A stretch of DNA of 37,646 bases, taken from contig CAJUFS010000023.1 in assembly GCA_910585575.1 (NCBI GenBank), positions 1 through 37,646 on the forward strand, read 5' to 3'. Positions 23,953 to 32,999 of this stretch are shown in pieces; positions within the stretch are counted from its first letter, which is position 1, and every line of letters starts with the position of its first letter. The notes under the pieces are model-generated. The model saw nothing but the letters and a program-made list of their open reading frames with translations, searched no databases and had not been told where the DNA came from. Source of the DNA: an uncultured Adlercreutzia sp. (GTDB lineage Bacteria > Actinomycetota > Coriobacteriia > Coriobacteriales > Eggerthellaceae). Position numbers and translations under genes: made by a program.

Positions 23953-24840
23953 CTAGCCCCAAAGGCCCAGCTGGTTCACGACGAGGAGCACCGCGGCCAG
24001 AACGAGAAAGCCGCTGAACAGGAACCGCAAGGTGCGCTCGGGTACCCGGGGAATGAGGCGGGCGCCGAGGGTTGCTCCGGGAATGGAGCCACAGGCCACC
24101 GCAATGCCGGCAATCCAATTGATGTTGCCGAGCATGGCCTGGGTGATGACCCCGGGCACCGCCAAAATCATGACTGCAATGAGCGACGTGCCCGAGGTGA
24201 GCTTCATGGGCACGTGAATGAGCGACATCATCAGCGGCACCATGATGAAGCCGCCGCCGACGCCCACATAGCCCGAGGCCAAGCCGGCCGCCAGGCCGAT
24301 AGCGAAGCCCATGCCCATCTCGCGCCACCCGATGGCCGGGGCCGCCGCCTGTGCGGCCGCGATCTCGGCCGCCCGCGCCTCGGCCTTCGCCGTCTCGGCG
24401 GCCGCCAGCTCCTCGGCGCTGAGGGCCGTCGCTTCCCGCGAGGCGCCCTTGACCGGCTTCGGCGCGGCGAGCGCCTTGCGGAACATGGTGACGGACGAGT
24501 AGGCGATGATGAGCGCCGCCGCCCCCATCACGCACCAGTCGGGCGACACGGCCGCCAACCCGACGCCCACCGGCGACATGCAGGCGCCGCCCAAGCCGGC
24601 GGCAACGCCCAACTTGGGAAGACATGTTTTATGGCGGATATGGGAAAACGCCCCCGAAAGCGAGGTGGGGATAATAGTGAACAGCGAGGTGGCCGTGCAC
24701 ATGAGCGAGTCCATGGCGTAGCCCAGCTTGAACGCCGGCACCAGCAGCATGCCGCCGCCAATGCCCAGAAGCCCGGCCAGCACGCCTACGACCAGGCCAA
24801 CCGCCAGCGAAACGACGAACATAACGAAGAGGGATTCCAC
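23953..24840 (-). CDS. TauE/SafE-family sulfite exporter-type permease
   Basis: The 295-residue product has about eight membrane segments in two halves, each with the family signature: GLLGIGGGMLLVPAF (about 23-37) and YVGVGGGFIMVPLMM (about 185-200). A cytoplasmic Ala/Glu-rich loop (about 125-170) joins the halves and is longer than usual. Family members export sulfite, sulfoacetate or other organosulfur anions. It starts at GTG 24840 with the nearest Shine-Dalgarno (GAGGAG) 12 bases upstream in the end of the glycosyltransferase gene; an ATG at 24822 is an alternative. It likely forms a two-gene unit with that gene, though no functional link is evident. Confidence 0.87.
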   Translation of the reverse strand: MESLFVMFVVSLAVGLVVGVLAGLLGIGGGMLLVPAFKLGYAMDSLMCTATSLFTIIPTSLSGAFSHIRHKTCLPKLGVAAGLGGACMSPVGVGLAAVSPDWCVMGAAALIIAYSSVTMFRKALAAPKPVKGASREATALSAEELAAAETAKAEARAAEIAAAQAAAPAIGWREMGMGFAIGLAAGLASGYVGVGGGFIMVPLMMSLIHVPMKLTSGTSLIAVMILAVPGVITQAMLGNINWIAGIAVACGSIPGATLGARLIPRVPERTLRFLFSGFLVLAAVLLVVNQLGLWG

Positions 24841-24849
24841 GGCGCTGCG

Positions 24850-26211
24850 CTACTCCTCGATGTTGAGACGGATTTCAGTGGTCATGCCGGCGTCGATGGA
24901 GGGGCGCGGCACGGCGTTGTAGGCCGCCGCGTCCTGAGCCGTCGGAGCCGGGGCGACGGGGGCCGCCACCGCGGCAGGCGCCACCGGCGCTTCTTCGGCC
25001 GCTTCGGCTTGCTGCACGCGCAGCATGCTGGAGCGCACGAGCGCCGAGGAGAGCAGCTGGTCGGACTCGAGGCGGCTCATGGCCTCGGGCCACACGTACT
25101 GGAACTCGAAGTACTTCGCACAGTGAGACTCGGCATAGGCCGAGGCCTCGCCGGCGGCCGCCCGGGCGGCGCGGCGATAGGCCTTCTTGTCGGGGCGCCC
25201 GAAGCTGCGCAGCCACGCGGTAATGCGAATGCGATTGCGCAGGCCCGGCTCCAGGAAGGGCCCGGGATAAGGTTCGAGGGACGCGGGCTTCACCTGCTGC
25301 AAGTCGATGAGCGCGCGGCTGTACTCCAGCTTGCGGTACTCGTAGAGCCAGCGGAAGATGTCCTGGCGGAAACGATCGCCCTCGCTGGTGGAGGAGGGCG
25401 GCAAATGACGCAGCACCCATTGGTTGTCGAACCAGATGTCCGACCCGTACATGCGCAGGTTGAGCATGTAATCCAAGTCTTCGCCGCGGGCAATCCACGG
25501 ATCGAAGGCCAAGCGTCGGTAGGCCTCTTTGTGAATGGCCAGGCAACCGCCGCACACGTGGTTCGAGCGCGAAAGGCGCGGCCCGCGCATAGCCCCGGTG
25601 ATCCACTGGTTGAAGGCGCGGCCCTGCTGCCAGAAGCGGTTGTACCATTTATCTTCCCACTTCGACAAATACGAGCCCTTGTCGTTCAGGTAGTAGCCCG
25701 TCTTCGCCAAAATGGGAATGCCCTTGCGCGTAAGCTTGCCCAGGCCGTACATGGCCTTGCGCAAGAACTGGGGGTCGTCGACTACCTCGTCGTCGTCGAG
25801 GAACACCACGGCATCGAAGCCCAAGGTGTTGGCCACCACCAGGCCCAGGTTACGGATGGCACCGTAGCCCTGCAGGCCAATTTCCTTGGAGAGGCGCTCG
25901 ATGTTCAGCTGGGCCATGCGCTGCTCGACCAGAGCCAGTTCGGGGGCGCCAATGACCAAGGTGGTGACGTCGGGGTATTGGTCGGCCACCGCTTGCACCT
26001 TCTCGGCCGCCTGGGCCTCAAGCGACACATCGGCCGAAACCAGAATAATGACCAGCCCGAGCCCTTCGACTTTGCGCAGGGAGTCCAGGCAGCGGCCCAG
26101 CTCGCCCGGCTGATTGGGGGCGGTGGTGTGGTCGTAGGCCGTTACCACGTCGGCTCCGCCCCGATGACGGCGCGGATAGATGAACGTGGGGATGATGACG
26201 ACGGGGTTCAT
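24850..26211 (-). CDS. Family 2-like glycosyltransferase (GT-A fold)
   Basis: The 453-residue soluble enzyme starts with VVIIPTFIYPR, the beta-1 strand of GT2 enzymes. It carries AVVFLDDDEVVDDPQF with the metal-binding DDD (139-141) and, later, WIARGEDLDYMLNLRMYGSDIWFDNQ, the acidic acceptor/catalytic ED region. About 150 residues beyond the catalytic core end in an Ala/Pro-rich linker and a short conserved-looking tail. No membrane helix is visible. The RBS AAAGGAC is 6 bases upstream of the ATG, and a TACAAT at 26253-26248 may be the -10 box. No other sugar or polymer genes surround it, so the acceptor is unknown; a wall glycan or glycoprotein is possible. Confidence 0.83.
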   Translation of the reverse strand: MNPVVIIPTFIYPRRHRGGADVVTAYDHTTAPNQPGELGRCLDSLRKVEGLGLVIILVSADVSLEAQAAEKVQAVADQYPDVTTLVIGAPELALVEQRMAQLNIERLSKEIGLQGYGAIRNLGLVVANTLGFDAVVFLDDDEVVDDPQFLRKAMYGLGKLTRKGIPILAKTGYYLNDKGSYLSKWEDKWYNRFWQQGRAFNQWITGAMRGPRLSRSNHVCGGCLAIHKEAYRRLAFDPWIARGEDLDYMLNLRMYGSDIWFDNQWVLRHLPPSSTSEGDRFRQDIFRWLYEYRKLEYSRALIDLQQVKPASLEPYPGPFLEPGLRNRIRITAWLRSFGRPDKKAYRRAARAAAGEASAYAESHCAKYFEFQYVWPEAMSRLESDQLLSSALVRSSMLRVQQAEAAEEAPVAPAAVAAPVAPAPTAQDAAAYNAVPRPSIDAGMTTEIRLNIEE

Positions 26212-26304
26212 GAATGTCCTTTCGAGATACCGTGCTCGAACGTTCTTATTGTAGCGGTTAGGGCGTTACTGCACGGAATTTGCAGGAAGCCCGTCACCGT
26301 GCCC

Positions 26305-27321
26305 TCAGCGAGAGCGCTTGCGCGCAGCGGCCCCCTTCCGTCCGCGCTTGCTGGCCGGCGGCTGCTCCTTGCTCATGCGGCGCGCCTGTTCGCGGCGCTC
26401 TTTCACCGTGGCCATTTCCTGCTTCAAAGCCAGATAGGATGCCAGGCGCTCCTCCGAAAGATCCCCCGCTTCCACGGCAGCGCGCACGGCGCATCCCGGC
26501 TCGCCGCCATGCTGGCAGTCGCGAAAGCGGCACTGTTCGGCCAGAGCGGCAATGTCGGGGAACGCGGCCTCGATGCCGGCATCGGCGTCCCACAGACCCA
26601 GGCCGCGAACGCCGGGCATGTCCACAATGCGCCCCGCGCCGGGCACGGTCACAATTTCGCGGCTCACCGTGGTGTGGCGCCCCTTGCCGTCGGCCTCGCG
26701 CACCGCGCCCACATCGAGCACCTCGGAGCCCACGAGCATGTTGATGAGGCTCGACTTCCCCACCCCCGAACGCCCGATGAGCACCGTGGTGGTGCCAGGC
26801 GTCAGAAGGGCGCGCACCGCCTCGATGGAAGCCGGATCTTGCTCGGACACCACGAGCACTGCGGTGTCGGGGCCCGCCAAGGCCCGCACCCGCTCCAGCA
26901 ACTGCTCGGTGGCGGCATCGTCCTCGGCCAAGTCGGCCTTGGTCAGCACCACCGTGACCGCCGCCCCGGTTTCGAAGGCGAGCACCAACTCGCGCTCGAG
27001 GCGACGCAGGTTCACCTCGGAAAGCGGCTGGGCCACAATGACGCGCTCGAAGTTAGCGGCCAGCACCTGGGGCACTGCGCGCTCGGTGGGGTCTTTGCGC
27101 ACGAACTCGCGCGTGCGCGGGGCAATGGCCTCGATGACCCCCTTGTCATGGGCATCGGGCACCGACACCTCCACGCAATCGCCGATAACCGCGCGCACGT
27201 TCTCGCCCTTCACCAGCGCAGTGGCATGCTCGCACCGCAGCGTCTCGCCGTCGGCGAACCGCACGAGCGGATAGCCGCGATCAAGCTTGATGACCTCTCC
27301 GGAACGCCAGGTGTCGGCCAT
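26305..27321 (-). CDS. rsgA: Ribosome small subunit-dependent GTPase A
   Basis: The 338-residue protein is a circularly permuted GTPase that helps mature the 30S subunit. The OB-fold N-domain comes first (about 1-65), then G4 TKAD (127-130), G1 GRSGVGKSS (183-191) and G3 DMPG (234-237). The zinc knuckle is C264-x4-C269-x-H271-x5-C277. The tail is basic. The ATG at 27321 shares its first base with the TAA of the upstream secreted-protein gene (TAATG), and GAGGGGC lies just before it; the open frame to 27498 would run into that gene. Coupling to the membrane operon upstream is by position only. Confidence 0.95.
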   Translation of the reverse strand: MADTWRSGEVIKLDRGYPLVRFADGETLRCEHATALVKGENVRAVIGDCVEVSVPDAHDKGVIEAIAPRTREFVRKDPTERAVPQVLAANFERVIVAQPLSEVNLRRLERELVLAFETGAAVTVVLTKADLAEDDAATEQLLERVRALAGPDTAVLVVSEQDPASIEAVRALLTPGTTTVLIGRSGVGKSSLINMLVGSEVLDVGAVREADGKGRHTTVSREIVTVPGAGRIVDMPGVRGLGLWDADAGIEAAFPDIAALAEQCRFRDCQHGGEPGCAVRAAVEAGDLSEERLASYLALKQEMATVKERREQARRMSKEQPPASKRGRKGAAARKRSR

Positions 27322-28205
27322 TAGCGCTGCCCCTCCCTCATGCGATGGAATACAAGCACCATAACGCCGCCGATGAGCACCAAGATGCCGCCGGGAATGA
27401 ACGACTTGGGGTCGAGCACCTGCTGGGTGATAGAGCCCTTCTCCACCACGCTCACGGTGTCGGCGTGGAGGTCGGTCAGGCCCTCGTGCTCGGGACACGC
27501 CAGGTGAAAGGTGCCGCGCACTTGCAGGGTGGTGCCCTTGCGCCCGTAGGAGCCATAGGTGTCGATGAGCTCGGTGAACTCTTGCGTGAGGAACACCGGG
27601 ATCTCGGCGTAGTTCTCTTCGTTGGACTGCAGGACGATCCAGCAGTAGCCCGGATCGAGCTCGGCCTTCAGACGGTCGCCTACCACTTCGGCCGACACCT
27701 GCACCGTCTGCTCGTTCAAGTAAGAGTCGGCCTCTTGCAGCGCCGAAATAGAGGTGTCGTAGATAAACGAGCTGTCGGGCTTTTGCTGCGGGTTCACCAG
27801 GTTGTCCGGGTTGCGCTCGGTGCCAAAGACCGGATCGGCCACCAGGCCCGGGGCCTGGGCGGCCGCTTCCGCCGCCTCCTCGCCGTCGTCGGAGTTCTCG
27901 CCATCAACCGCCTCGCCTTCGCCCTCCCCGGCCGTCGACGCATCCTGGTCGGCGTCGGCGGGCGCCTCCGCTTCCGTCGCGGCATCGCCCTGATCGCCAG
28001 CCGCTTCATCCTCGCCAGCATCCTGGTCTTCCGCCGGAGTCACCACGCCGGTGTCGTCGGTGGGAACGTCGGGATTGTTCAAGTTCGCCGCCCAGGCGCT
28101 TGCCCCCGGCATGCCCGTGCCCAGCGTCAGAGCAAGGACCACCAACGCCGCCAGCAGGGCGCGCGACGCACGACCCTTCCCGCCCGTACCAGCAAACGCC
28201 CTCAT
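27321..28205 (-). CDS. Secreted acidic protein with OB-fold-like domain and C-terminal membrane anchor
   Basis: The 294-residue product has a signal peptide (about 1-38, ASAWA/A cleavage), a long Asp/Glu/Ala-rich spacer (about 45-115), and then a folded part (about 150-255): YLNEQTVQVSAEVVGDRL, CWIVLQSNEENYAEIPVFL and RKGTTLQVRGTFHLACPEH give the strand pattern of an OB-fold. A final helix (about 268-285) with a basic end would anchor it in the membrane. The start overlaps the trkH stop as ATGA. I do not know the family. With TrkH it may be a membrane-associated partner, but nothing shows that directly. Confidence 0.75.
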   Translation of the reverse strand: MRAFAGTGGKGRASRALLAALVVLALTLGTGMPGASAWAANLNNPDVPTDDTGVVTPAEDQDAGEDEAAGDQGDAATEAEAPADADQDASTAGEGEGEAVDGENSDDGEEAAEAAAQAPGLVADPVFGTERNPDNLVNPQQKPDSSFIYDTSISALQEADSYLNEQTVQVSAEVVGDRLKAELDPGYCWIVLQSNEENYAEIPVFLTQEFTELIDTYGSYGRKGTTLQVRGTFHLACPEHEGLTDLHADTVSVVEKGSITQQVLDPKSFIPGGILVLIGGVMVLVFHRMREGQR

Positions 28206-29740
28206 GAGCGCCTCTTATCCGACACGGATGTGCGACGGGGGATGAGCGACGCGCCCACTTCCACGATAAGCGCCAGCAGCGTGACGAACTCCAGACGGCC
28301 GGCCCACATCTGCAGGATGTAGAAGAGCTCCAGGGTCGGGGCCATGCCCGGCGTGGCCAGCCCCGTGATGATGCCGCCGTTGGAGGTCATGGCCACCGAC
28401 TCGAAGATAGCCTCGGTGGCCTCGAAGCCGTGGGCAATGCCCACAAGCGTGCCGATAACGTAGGTGAGCACGAAGAGGATGAACACCGTCATGGCCTCTT
28501 TCACCACTTCAGGCGTGAGCGTGCGACGTCCCAGATGATTGTAGGCCACCACCACGCGCGCCGAATCGGGGGCGAGGGCCTCCTTCACCGTGGACACGAT
28601 GGACTTGAAAATAATGCCCACGCGCGAGAACTTGATACCGCCGGCGGTGGAGCCAGCGGCACCGCCGACGGCCATAATGAACGCCAAGGTGAGGAAGGCG
28701 CCCGTGGTGAAGGCCGTGGCCGTGGTGAGCTGGTTCACAGTGACCACTTGGAAGCCCGTGGTGGTGAAGGCGGAGATGACCATGAACAGGCCGCGGCGCA
28801 GCAGCGCCAGCATGTCCGAGAACAGCGTGCTGGACGCCATGGAGGCGGTGAACACCAAGGTCATAACCGCAATCCAGAAGATCATGGTCTTCGTTTCGAA
28901 GTCGCGGAAGAACGCGGACGGGCGCCCCTTCCATACCTCGGCGTGCACCACGAAGCTGATGGAGCCCAAAATCATGAGCACCATGAGGATGAACTCCAAG
29001 GGGAAGGAATGGTAGTACATGATAGACAGCTGCATGGGGGTAAAACCGCCCGTCACAAAGCCCGAGATGGACACCCATAGGGCGTTGAGGAAGGCGCGCG
29101 CCGGCTCCATACCCAGCACCAGGCAGATGCCCGTGATGACGATGGTGGCCAAAGCCACCACGATGACGGTAATGCGGGCGATGAACTGGGTGGTTTGCAC
29201 CACATTGGGCACCACGTGCTCGCTGCGCCCCTCGGAGGTGAACAGCGACGCGCCACCGCCTTTGCCGAACAGGCCAAAAGACAGGGCCACCACGATCAAG
29301 CCCAAGCCGCCCAAAAAGTGCATGGTGAAGCGGAACATGTTGTCGGCATAGGACAGATGGTCGAGGTCGACCACTAGGCTGGCACCGGTGGTGGTAAGAC
29401 CCGATACGCCATCGAAAAGCGCATCGAGATAAGTGACGTAATGCCCCGAGAAGTACAGGGGGATGGAGGCGAACAAGGCCAGCACCACCCAGGCGAAGCC
29501 CGTTACCGCCAGGGCCTGACGACGGCTGAGGCGCCCGGGCTCGATGCGCAAAAAGCGCAGGCTGCAGCCGGCCACCATGGTAATGCCAATGGCCAGCAAA
29601 TAGCGGGCCGCGGGCTCCCACTCTTGGAAGATGAGCGCCGTGGCCAACGGCACCGCCATGAGCACGGCGAAGAACAGAATGAGGGTTCCCAGGTAATGAC
29701 CGATGACCCGCAGGTCATAGAGCGTGAATCGCTGCCACAT
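28202..29740 (-). CDS. trkH: TrkH/KtrB-type potassium transporter
   Basis: The 512-residue protein has four pore-loop repeats with filter segments DGVSGLTTTGAS (110-121), SISGFVTGGFTP, ISAFTTTGFQVV and SVAMTSNGGIITG, and about ten membrane helices. In this family K+ enters with help of the gating ring TrkA or KtrA. No trkA-type gene lies in the window. The third and fourth filters keep the central Gly. It follows a 43-residue membrane protein by 12 bases and overlaps the secreted-protein gene downstream by four, so all form one unit with rsgA, read from the promoter at 29960-29932. Confidence 0.93.
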   Translation of the reverse strand: MWQRFTLYDLRVIGHYLGTLILFFAVLMAVPLATALIFQEWEPAARYLLAIGITMVAGCSLRFLRIEPGRLSRRQALAVTGFAWVVLALFASIPLYFSGHYVTYLDALFDGVSGLTTTGASLVVDLDHLSYADNMFRFTMHFLGGLGLIVVALSFGLFGKGGGASLFTSEGRSEHVVPNVVQTTQFIARITVIVVALATIVITGICLVLGMEPARAFLNALWVSISGFVTGGFTPMQLSIMYYHSFPLEFILMVLMILGSISFVVHAEVWKGRPSAFFRDFETKTMIFWIAVMTLVFTASMASSTLFSDMLALLRRGLFMVISAFTTTGFQVVTVNQLTTATAFTTGAFLTLAFIMAVGGAAGSTAGGIKFSRVGIIFKSIVSTVKEALAPDSARVVVAYNHLGRRTLTPEVVKEAMTVFILFVLTYVIGTLVGIAHGFEATEAIFESVAMTSNGGIITGLATPGMAPTLELFYILQMWAGRLEFVTLLALIVEVGASLIPRRTSVSDKRRS

Positions 29741-29752
29741 ACGCCGCGCCGC

Positions 29753-29884
29753 CTACCCGAACACAATGCGCACGAGACCCATGATGATCCACAGCGCAAT
29801 AAGGAAGCTGACGATGGCCAGCAGCATGAGGACGATAGAAGCCAACGGCGAGATGGGCCGCAAATCGGGCTGGAGGCGCGCCAT
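29753..29884 (-). CDS. 43-residue single-pass membrane protein upstream of trkH
   Basis: The frame from ATG 29884 to TAG 29753 encodes a 43-residue protein: a polar start (MARLQPDLRPISP), one hydrophobic helix (about 14-38), and an Arg near the end (LVRIVFG). Third codon positions are GC-rich, as in real genes nearby. No in-frame upstream start exists, and the Shine-Dalgarno is poor (GGGGCGG). It lies 12 bases before trkH and 48 bases after a good -10 box, so the trk transcript includes it. It could be a small accessory subunit for TrkH, like KdpF for the Kdp pump; this is a guess. Confidence 0.55.
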   Translation of the reverse strand: MARLQPDLRPISPLASIVLMLLAIVSFLIALWIIMGLVRIVFG

Positions 29885-29931
29885 GGCTACCGCCGCCCCG
29901 TGGCATATGTGAGCAAAAAAGTCATGGGGGT

Positions 29932-29960
29932 ATTCTAGTACATCCCCCGTTCCAGGTCAT
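29932..29960 (-). promoter_or_regulatory. Promoter of the trkH unit
   Basis: ATGACC (29960-29955), 17 bp, and TAGAAT (29937-29932) on the minus strand match the -35 box at four and the -10 box at five of six positions. It faces the small membrane protein gene and trkH. The murB gene diverges from the same 130-bp gap. Confidence 0.55.
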
Positions 29961-30014
29961 CAACGGTTACCCTCTTGGTATGCTGAAGGGCATTCACCGC
30001 CGGAAAGGACTTCC

Positions 30015-30929
30015 ATGATTGACGCCACTGCCTTCACCGCCCAGCTGCAGGCCCTCGTTGGAGAGAGCGCCGTGCGGCCCAACGAGCCGCTGGCCGCCCA
30101 CACCACCTTCCGCATCGGCGGCCCGGCCCAGTGGCTCGTGCTGCCCCGCACCGAAGACGAGGTGGCCGCCGTGGTGGCCGCCTGCCGCGAAGCCGAGGTG
30201 TCCCTGCGCATTTTGGGGGCGGGCTCCAACGTGCTGGCCCCCGACGAGGGGCTGCCCGGCGTTACCATGAAGCTGGCCGAGAACTTCGCCGCGGTGGAAG
30301 TGCTGCCAGGCGGCCTGGTGCGCGCCCAGGCCGGTGCCACCAACGAGGCCGTAGCTGCCGTCGCCCGCGACGCAGGCCTGGCCGGCTATGAGTTCGCCTG
30401 CGGTATTCCCGGCACCATCGGCGGCGCGGCCATCATGAACGCCGGTGCCTACGAGGGGCAGTTCTCCGACGTGGCCGTAGAGGTACACTGCCTGACGGCC
30501 GAGGGCGAGCCCGTTACCCTGGCGGCCCCCGAAGCAGCCTGGGGCTATCGCACCAGCCGCATGATGCACGAGGGCATGGTGGTGCTGTCCGCCACGCTGC
30601 AGCTGCGCGCCGACGCTTCCGAGGCCGTCGCCGCGCGCATGGCCGATCTCACCCAGCGCCGCGAAGAGAAGCAGCCCCTGGACATGCCCAGCGCCGGCTC
30701 CACCTTCAAGCGCCCCGAGGGCCACTTCGCCGGGAAACTTATCCAAGATGCGGGGCTGCAGGGGCTGTCCGTGGGCGGCGCCCAGGTGTCCACCAAACAC
30801 GCCGGTTTCGTAGTGAATACCGGTAACGCCACCGCCGCTGACGTCCTCAGCCTCATCGCCGAAGTCCAGGCCCGCGTCCTCGCCAACAGCGGCGTGCCGT
30901 TGGAGCCCGAAGTGCGACTGTGGTCGTAG
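30015..30929 (+). CDS. murB: UDP-N-acetylenolpyruvoylglucosamine reductase
   Basis: The 304-residue flavoenzyme reduces UDP-GlcNAc-enolpyruvate to UDP-MurNAc with NADPH in peptidoglycan synthesis. It shows HTTFRIGGPAQW, ILGAGSNVL (FAD binding), GIPGTIGGAAIMNAGAYEG, the AGSTFKRPEG segment with the catalytic Ser (S229), and EPEVRLW with the catalytic Glu (E299). The length and lack of the extra loop fit type II MurB. AAAGGAC is 4-5 bases before the ATG. It stands alone on the plus strand; its stop is four bases from the convergent stop of the sensor kinase gene, with no visible terminator between them. Confidence 0.95.
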   Translation: MIDATAFTAQLQALVGESAVRPNEPLAAHTTFRIGGPAQWLVLPRTEDEVAAVVAACREAEVSLRILGAGSNVLAPDEGLPGVTMKLAENFAAVEVLPGGLVRAQAGATNEAVAAVARDAGLAGYEFACGIPGTIGGAAIMNAGAYEGQFSDVAVEVHCLTAEGEPVTLAAPEAAWGYRTSRMMHEGMVVLSATLQLRADASEAVAARMADLTQRREEKQPLDMPSAGSTFKRPEGHFAGKLIQDAGLQGLSVGGAQVSTKHAGFVVNTGNATAADVLSLIAEVQARVLANSGVPLEPEVRLWS

Positions 30930-30933
30930 AAGC

Positions 30934-32133
30934 CTACACCGCGCCCTCCAGCGGCAAAATCATCGCCACTTCCGTCCCGTTTTCACAGGGATGGCCCTCG
31001 ATAGTGCCGCCATGCAGCCGCACATAGCCCGCCGCCACCGCCAAGCCGATGCCCGTCTGGCCGCCAGGGCCCGTCGCGAAACGCTCGAACATGACCCGTG
31101 CCTGCTCAGCCGATATCGGCACGCCGTCGTTGAATACGGAAACCACCGCCACGCGATAACGGGAACGCGCCTTCCGCTCGACCCTCAGCCCTACCGCTAC
31201 CCGCGACTGCGCATAGCGCAGCGCGTTTGTCAGCACGTTGCCCAGGGCTACCGTCAACATATCCTCGTCGAAGCTGCCCACCACTGGGTCGGGCGCCTCC
31301 ACTTCCACCGCAACGTCACGCAACGCGGCCATGGGCTCCAACGCCACTGCGCAGTCGTACATAACTTCGCGCAGGTCGATACGGCGAACCTCAGGGCGCA
31401 CGGCCCGAGCGTCCAATCGGCTCAGATCCAGAACCGACTCCACCGTATGTGCCATGCGCTCGGCTTCGCGCGCCACCACTTCGCAGCTGTCGCGCGGGTC
31501 GATAACTCCCTGCTGAGCCCCCTCGGCATAGGCCATAATCGAAGTCAGAGGCGTCTTTAACTCATGGGAGGCATTCGCGAAGAAATCATCAAGTGCTTGA
31601 TCTTTGGCGTCTAGGGCACGTAGGGCACGACGGCGCAAGCCTGCCATCAGCAGCACAACCACGGCAGCGGCGCCCATCAGCACCACGGTAGCCATCACTA
31701 CCGTACGTACCTCGAATGTGACGTTCGAGAACAGCACCACCTCACCCAACTCGCTATCTTCGTAACCGGAATCGGGAACAATACAGTAGAATACCACCGC
31801 GTTCGAGCGAACCAGCAGATACACCGTTCGTTGCGAGAGCTCGTTGCGGTGCTCCTCGCAGTAATCGAGAAGCGCCTGCTCTGCAGGAAGGAGGAACTCT
31901 TCGCCACTTTCCTCGGGCAGAAGATAAAATCCCTCTGGCACCGGACTTTCCGTCGCCGACTCATCGAGATGCATGAGCCGATTCAAAGACTCTTGGGCCC
32001 CATCACCAATGCGCCACAGCTGCACCGTGCAGAAGAGCAGTGGAAGCACCAGCACGGCAACGAGAGCCGCCAGAAACAGCCCCCGTACCGCCGAAACGTT
32101 TGCCCGATGCTTGTCATTGCCGTGGTTGCGCAT
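30934..32133 (-). CDS. Two-component sensor histidine kinase
   Basis: The 399-residue product has helix 1 (about 16-38), an outer sensor domain of about 100 residues (about 40-142), helix 2 (about 143-165), then HisKA with FFANASHELKTPLTS (H190) and HATPase_c with NVLTNALRYA and GQTGIGLAVAAGYVRLHGG. No HAMP domain is obvious. The sensor domain is rich in Glu and Leu and resembles nothing I know. The start shares one base with the stop of the response regulator (TGATG). It probably phosphorylates that regulator, and the target may be the exported-protein genes on the other side of the intergenic region. Confidence 0.9.
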   Translation of the reverse strand: MRNHGNDKHRANVSAVRGLFLAALVAVLVLPLLFCTVQLWRIGDGAQESLNRLMHLDESATESPVPEGFYLLPEESGEEFLLPAEQALLDYCEEHRNELSQRTVYLLVRSNAVVFYCIVPDSGYEDSELGEVVLFSNVTFEVRTVVMATVVLMGAAAVVVLLMAGLRRRALRALDAKDQALDDFFANASHELKTPLTSIMAYAEGAQQGVIDPRDSCEVVAREAERMAHTVESVLDLSRLDARAVRPEVRRIDLREVMYDCAVALEPMAALRDVAVEVEAPDPVVGSFDEDMLTVALGNVLTNALRYAQSRVAVGLRVERKARSRYRVAVVSVFNDGVPISAEQARVMFERFATGPGGQTGIGLAVAAGYVRLHGGTIEGHPCENGTEVAMILPLEGAV

Positions 32134-32846
32134 CAGGCATCCTGCGTTTCCGACTCAAGCGTCGTAAGCTTGAAGCCATAACCCCATACCGTCTGGATGT
32201 AGACGTCTGCCCCCGCCGCAGAGAGCTTGCGACGCAGCCGGCGATTCGTTTCCTCCACGGCACGCGTCTCGATACCGTCGTCGATGCCCCACACGGCGCG
32301 CAGCACCTCGTCTTTGGCAACCGCCTCGCCATAGCGGGCCATCAAGAACCCCAGAAATTGAAACTCAAGGGGCGAGAGCCTGATCGTCTCCCCGTTGACG
32401 ACGACCGACCGCGTTTCCGCTTCGAGCCGAACATTCCCGCAGACTGTCGGACCCTCCTCGCCGTCGGCGGAAGCAAGCGTATCCAGCTGAACCCGACGCA
32501 GTAAGGCATGAATCTTCGCCGACACTACTAACGGACTAAAGGGCTTGGCAATATAATCGTCGGCCCCGAGCGACAGACCGTTAAAGTAGTCTACCTGTGA
32601 TTTTTTGGCTGTGAGCACGATAACGGGCACTGCCGAGGTTTGCCGCAGACGCCGCAGCACCGTCAGGCCGTCCGTCCCCGGCATCATCAAGTCGAGCAAA
32701 ACCAGATCGCATTCCGCATCCGCAAAAGCGTCCAGCAGCTCATCCCCCGTCGTAAAGGCGCTCACCTCATGACCGTCGCAGCGCAGAAACGCCGCCACCG
32801 ATTCTCGAATATCCCGCTCATCTTCGGCGTAAAAAATACGAGCCAT
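32133..32846 (-). CDS. OmpR/PhoB-family response regulator
   Basis: The 237-residue regulator has a receiver domain with acidic E8-D9-E10 residues, D52 (LLDLMMPGTDG) as the phosphorylated Asp, T in VLTAKKS and K in AKPFSP. A winged-helix output domain follows (about 140-232) with SPLEFQFLGFLMARYG, ETRAVEETNRRLRRKL and VWGYGFKL. The ATG at 32846 is preferred over the GTG at 32852 because GAGG lies eight bases before it. It leads the two-gene unit with the kinase. A perfect TATAAT is 34 bases upstream. OmpR-type regulators bind direct repeats, and such repeats lie in the divergent gap. Confidence 0.92.
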   Translation of the reverse strand: MARIFYAEDERDIRESVAAFLRCDGHEVSAFTTGDELLDAFADAECDLVLLDLMMPGTDGLTVLRRLRQTSAVPVIVLTAKKSQVDYFNGLSLGADDYIAKPFSPLVVSAKIHALLRRVQLDTLASADGEEGPTVCGNVRLEAETRSVVVNGETIRLSPLEFQFLGFLMARYGEAVAKDEVLRAVWGIDDGIETRAVEETNRRLRRKLSAAGADVYIQTVWGYGFKLTTLESETQDA

Positions 32847-32879
32847 ACTCACCGCCTCACCAGCCAGAACCCTGGGGTC

Positions 32880-32908
32880 ATTATAGGGGAAGGCCCCGGA
32901 GCGTGGAA
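32880..32908 (-). promoter_or_regulatory. Promoter of the two-component genes
   Basis: A perfect TATAAT is at 32885-32880 on the minus strand. TTCCAC is 17 bp upstream (32908-32903) as a poor -35 box, as might be expected of an activated or autoregulated gene. Confidence 0.5.
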
Positions 32909-32999
32909 GACACTAGCAATATCGGCAAAGAGGTAGCGAACCAACGTCCCATCCCCTCTATCATCCAGTGGAAGGCGTGAGCGCCCCAAGCGCGACGAG

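Noticed and set aside
22543-27324. 1593-residue open frame on the plus strand
   Set aside because: It runs antisense through the LytS kinase, permease, glycosyltransferase and rsgA; the His/Gly/Arg-rich product is the usual reverse-strand artefact of GC-rich genes.
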